NCBI GenBank assembly: GCA_029851415.1
Contig: CM056742.1
Location: 51,686,954 to 51,750,953 of the forward strand
From: Eretmocerus hayati
Lineage: Eukaryota; Arthropoda; Insecta; Hymenoptera; Aphelinidae
Direction of reading: 5' to 3'
DNA length: 64,000 nucleotides
Position 1 is the stretch's first letter; every line of letters begins with the position of its first letter. Position numbers and translations under genes: made by a program. Under the pieces are notes generated by a model. The model ran no database searches. It was not told the DNA's origin and was given only the letters and a program-made list of their open reading frames with translations. Shown here piece by piece: positions 60,261-64,000 of the stretch.

Positions 60261-61194
60261 CACGTTCGCTGCGACGGTGAAAACCGGGGTTCCGTCCCAG
60301 AGTGCGAGAGAGTACAAACGCGTGATTGTGCACCTATGATATTCAAACCTTTTGATTTGTGATCAGTTTAGTATGTATATACAAGAAATATAATAACTTT
60401 CGCGGGTCCCACCGGTGGGACCCGCCGCACACAATTAAGTCCGACTCTCTTCAGTGCGAAAATTTCTATCGTGCAATGGGGGACGAAGTGAATGATCGAA
60501 CTACCAAAATTAGTGATCCTAAGATGTAATCTTTAGCTTTTCGGGAGCATTCGTTGATTTCCCGGTACCATTCGGGTTATTCGCGAGCATGGTCTGAATT
60601 GGAAGCTTTTGCCTTGTAAAAACCGCGGCTTGCGATTGTAATCCACGCGAGTATGGTTTTCTATCCTCGTGAATCCACGAGACACAGGTTCTTATTCGAG
60701 GCACTTTTCAACTTTTCTGAATACATAAAGTTCCTTATACGCGGAGAGATGAGATAGATTGAAGAGGGAGGAAGTGCAATTGCAATGTCAACCATTTGCT
60801 AGATTAGCCTCGTGATTATTTGGCGTCTAAATTTCTGATAACCTGGCTCTATCTCGCTCAAATTACGTATACTTGGGCTCATTTTATACCTTTTGACGTA
60901 AGCTTTCGAATAAGCTGAGACATGTTGTGAAATATCCAAACAGACTTGATATATTCACAATTTACCTGCTATTTTTGTGTTATTTATTACCGTTCCCACG
61001 GAAATTCAGTTTTTGTGGCGTAGCTCGAACCAAACAAGTCCGATTCCTAAACTGGCTTGTTCGCATGTTTTTGGCATCGTATATAGTGAGTCAAAACCGC
61101 TACAGAAGCCATTGGATGTATCTACGTTGTTTGGTGCACACTAGAGCTCTAACGAAAACGGGTCCCACCCGTGGGACCCGTCGCAGCGAACGTG
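60261..61194. mobile_element. 934-bp piggyBac-type non-autonomous element, copy 2
   Basis: Ends CACGTTCGCTGCGACG and CGTCGCAGCGAACGTG. TTAA lies on the left (60257-60260), but TTCA on the right (61195-61198), a one-base change of the expected duplication. The body is collinear with copy 1 at 45746-46655, with an extra CGCACACAATTAAG segment after the CCCACCGGTGGG palindrome. Confidence 0.9.
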
Positions 61195-61198
61195 TTCA

Positions 61199-61572
61199 GA
61201 AAGCCCGTCACATATACTACGCCACGCAGGGCCGTAGCTAGTGATTTTCTTGACGAACAATCAAAAATAGAATCAAAACACGGACAATGTTCAGTATCGT
61301 TTGGAATAAAAAGAAATGCCGTACCCATCTCAATATTTGGATGAATAATCAAACATTTATACATCAAATCCTGAACAACCCGTGCCAAACATCGAGAACA
61401 TGATCATCCATGCAGTGTTTCTAGATCGCACAGAATGCCGTGCATGCGCAGAGCGCCCGTCGCTCTCATTCGCCGATGGCTTTCGCGGCGACGCTCGCTC
61501 GCTTTGAATCGCGCCACGCCTTCACCATTTCTCACTCGCGTTGATTGGAGGCTAGCAGCTTATATCCACGGC
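61199..61572 (+). other. Intergenic or intron sequence without recognised gene
   Basis: Contains a fragment of the ~170-bp tandem repeat at about 61378-61410. Otherwise no feature was recognised. Confidence 0.4.
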
Positions 61573-62911
61573 TCCTACGAAGAGTAACACATTTCTTATC
61601 AACGACGAAGAGTAACACATTTTCTTATCAACGACGAAGAGTAACACATTTTCTTATCAACGACGAAGACTAACACATTTTCTAATGAACGACGAAGAGT
61701 AACACTTTTGTATGAATGACGAAGCGGGTTGCCTGTCCTGCAGGGGTCGAATACAAGTTTCGAAGCTGAATGAATTGATGAATGGACGGATGCGTAGATG
61801 AGATGGATGGGATGGATAGATGGATGGATGGATGGATGGATGGATGGATGGATGGATGGATGGATGGATGGGTCGGATGGATGGTATGGATGGATGGATG
61901 GTTTGGATGGATGGGTCGGATGGATGGATGGATGGATTGATGGAATGGAACGGAACGGAACGGGCCGGAACGGAATGGAACTGAATGGAACCGAATGTAG
62001 TAGGATGGAACGGAATGGAATGGAAGGGAATGAAGAGGTGTGGAACGGAACGGAACGGACCGGAATGGAACTGAATGGAAACGAATGGAATAGGATGGAA
62101 CGGAATGGAATGGAAGGGAATGAAGAGGTGTGGAATGGAGCGGAACGAACCGGAACGGACCGGAATGGAACAGAGTGGAATTGAGTGGAATTGAACAGAA
62201 TGGACCGGAATGGACCGGAACTTTGTTTTTCACTCCATCCCATTTCGTACTTTCCGTTCGTTTCCGGTCCCTTCCGTTCCGTTCGTTCATGGTCCATTCC
62301 GTTCCATTTCCTTCCATTCCTTCCCATTCCTCTCCATTCCATTCCGTTCCATTCCAGTCCGTTCCGTTCCGTTCCATTCCATCAATCCATCCATCCATCC
62401 ATCCATCCATCCGTTCATCCATCCATCCATCCATGCATCCATGCATCCATGCATGCATGCATGCATCCATCCATCCATGCATCCATGCATCCATCCATCC
62501 ATCCATCCATCCATCCATCCATCCATCCATCCATCTATCCATTCATCCATCCATACCATACATCCGACCCATCCATCCATCCATCCATCCATCCATCCAT
62601 CCATCCCATCCATCTCATCTACGCATCTGTCCATTCATCAATTCATTCAGCTTCGAAACTTGGTTTTCGACCCCTGCAGGACAGGCAACCCGCTTCGTCA
62701 TTCATACAAAAGTGTTACTCTTCGTCGTTCCTAAGAAAAGGTGTTAGTCTTCGTCGTTGATAAGAAAATGTGTTACTCTTCGTCGTTGATAAGAAAATGT
62801 GTTAGTCTTCGTCGTTTATGAGAAAATGTGTTAGTCTCCGTCGTTGATAAGAACATGTGTTAGTCTTCGTCGTTGATAAGCGGCTATGTGTTACTCTTCG
62901 TAGGAGCCGTC
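61573..62911. repeat. 1.34 kb palindrome made of minisatellite, GGAT and GGAAC/GGAAT arrays
   Basis: Outer ends ACGGCTCCTACGAAGAG and CTCTTCGTAGGAGCCGT are exact complements. Next come about 5 (left) and 6-7 (right, inverted) copies of a ~30-bp unit ending AACGACGAAGAGTAACACA, then a unique block (TTGCCTGTCCTGCAGGGGTC, and its complement on the right). Then (GGAT)n on the left against (ATCC)n on the right, then GGAAC/GGAAT pentamers on the left against GTTCC/ATTCC on the right. The symmetry centre is near 62222. The very long predicted Ser/Pro/His frames here are translations of microsatellites. Confidence 0.92.
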
Positions 62912-62944
62912 GATATAGTGTCTTTAGTCTATCACAGTTATGGT

Positions 62945-63035
62945 TGCTTCGGTAGCTGATAGGGCTAAATGCTCGCGTCACGCGCTTGCATTTTGCGCCG
63001 AGCGTGGGTTCGAGTCCCACTCGAGACAATTTTTT
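62945..63035 (+). repeat. tRNA-derived SINE head (different family)
   Basis: A box TAGCTGATAGG (62953-62963) and perfect B box GGTTCGAGTCC (63007-63017), T arm GTGGG-TTCGAGT-CCCAC. The 3' acceptor strand does not pair with the 5' side, so it is not a working tRNA. A T-rich stretch follows. Confidence 0.7.
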
Positions 63036-64000
63036 ATTCTTTCGACAATCTTTCCATTGACTAAAAATGAGCCCTGTACGCCAACTTTTCAAAACTCGAA
63101 GATTTTCCGGGAAACTCGACAATTTTCCGGAAAATTTTTCGACTTTTCTCATTTTGTAAGGATCAGGTGTTTCAAAATTTATGATAAAGATGGGGATGAA
63201 GTCACCCCCTTGATATTATATCATATTTCAGACTCAATAATATCAGTAAAAAAACCACACACAAGCGACAAAATATCCGGAATGAGCCAATAATTAAACG
63301 ACAGCCAAACAAAGCGCGTGCTAAGCTAATAGAATGGCCATTTCGAACCATAGTCAATTGAATCGGTGTTATTGATGCCAATCGGCCAATTTCTGATCAA
63401 TCCGGATGTATCTCGGCTCATTCTCTAGATATTTGAAATGGCTAGGTGTCCAAATGACTCATACCACGTAAATGATTGAATTGAAATTTTGGGAATCAAA
63501 AATGATTGAAAAAGTCGGAATCCTTGTGTCTAAATTTCCAATCAATTATCGTTCGAGTACGACTATCAGTGTAATATTGAAGATACTTTATTAGTTATAT
63601 TCATCGTAAAAAGTTCTTCTCTTGGTAATAGAATAGTCATGTAAATGATAATTCGGAAATTTTGACCGAATTCAGAAGTTTTATTATCGGTCATTCTCTA
63701 ACAATGACAAAAATGAGAAGATCACTTCGATTTGTCTCAACGACTTGTGTCGAATTATTCACATGAAGGAATAACCCGAGGCTAGCTCTTCGCCTTTCGG
63801 ATCGCTCGACTCGGCTGCAAGCATCTTGGAAACCGAGTTTTCAAGAAATTAACGGGCTAATCGGTTTTAGGATGTGCGTCAAAACGATTGGGCTCTTGGC
63901 TTCCCAATACTCTAGTTGTTGGTCGATACATACTGCGAATTCGTGAACAGCTGATATTGTGAGTTTAATCTCTAAACTCTCGTTGAATATTATCGTGTTG
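63036..64000 (+). other. Right end of the window, no supported gene
   Basis: A possible acceptor (ATATTTCAG ending at 63231) opens a Lys/Arg-rich frame of about 45 codons in the phase needed after exon C, but its content is unlike known spectraplakin tails, so it is not called. Nothing else was recognised. Confidence 0.4.

Noticed and set aside
61599..62760. Open frames up to 286 codons rich in Ser/Pro/His/Ile or Trp/Met/Asp/Gly
   Set aside because: They are translations of GGAT and GGAAC microsatellites, open on both strands and in several frames.
62945..63035. Functional tRNA gene
   Set aside because: Good A and B boxes, but the acceptor stem does not pair; a SINE head fits better.
63232..63360. 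Possible next spectraplakin exon after ATATTTCAG
   Set aside because: The phase fits and the frame is open for about 45 codons, but the Lys/Asn-rich content is unlike spectraplakin tails and no other evidence supports it.

Overview
The window is animal nuclear DNA, most likely from an arthropod. There is no bacterial-style gene packing. The only host coding sequence I can defend is three short exons on the + strand, at 10306-10465, 26167-26292 and 53676-53850. Their splice phases chain (0/1, 1/1, 1/2) and they spell one continuous Ser/Arg/Pro-rich protein tail. I recognise it as the microtubule-binding C-terminal tail of a spectraplakin (Drosophila shot; vertebrate MACF1/dystonin). The tail contains the GSR-type repeat and a TRIP sequence that fits the SxIP rule for EB1 binding. 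The preceding exon (expected GAS2 domain) and the last exon are not seen here. The window is therefore mainly two giant introns of about 15.7 kb and 27.4 kb, plus the ends of two more.

The rest is repeats, and most of them are long inverted repeats (foldback elements). From left to right: a 7.6 kb foldback element with a 9-bp flanking duplication (2343-9901) carries a ~330-bp tandem repeat, and a second 3.2 kb palindromic transposon (4711-7884, target duplication ATCT) is inserted in that repeat. A relative of the second transposon lies at 15534-20509 and has been split by a 2.9 kb insertion. More palindromes lie at 17237-18224, 21528-22141, 27617-29101 (with two palindromes inside), 29109-30582, 36431-37623, 39268-41320, 49150-50560, 55978-56342, 56688-57054 and 61573-62911. 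Several TTAA-flanked piggyBac-type non-autonomous elements are present (8362-8568, 45501-45719, 45746-46655, 60261-61194). Decayed retroelement coding remnants sit side by side on the - strand: a Penelope-like reverse transcriptase (31985-32395) and a BEL/Pao integrase (32415-32973). tRNA-derived SINEs, a 79-bp minisatellite family in both orientations, a 20-bp satellite and other tandem arrays fill much of the remainder.

No classical operon, CRISPR array or multi-gene defence-type system is present. The most unusual property is the number of long, often near-perfect palindromes inside the introns of one cytoskeletal gene. All of them would be transcribed as very long RNA hairpins, which could affect splicing, circular RNA formation, editing or small-RNA production. 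Most other open frames look like chance frames in repeats. Boundaries and family assignments were read by eye, without alignment software or database search.
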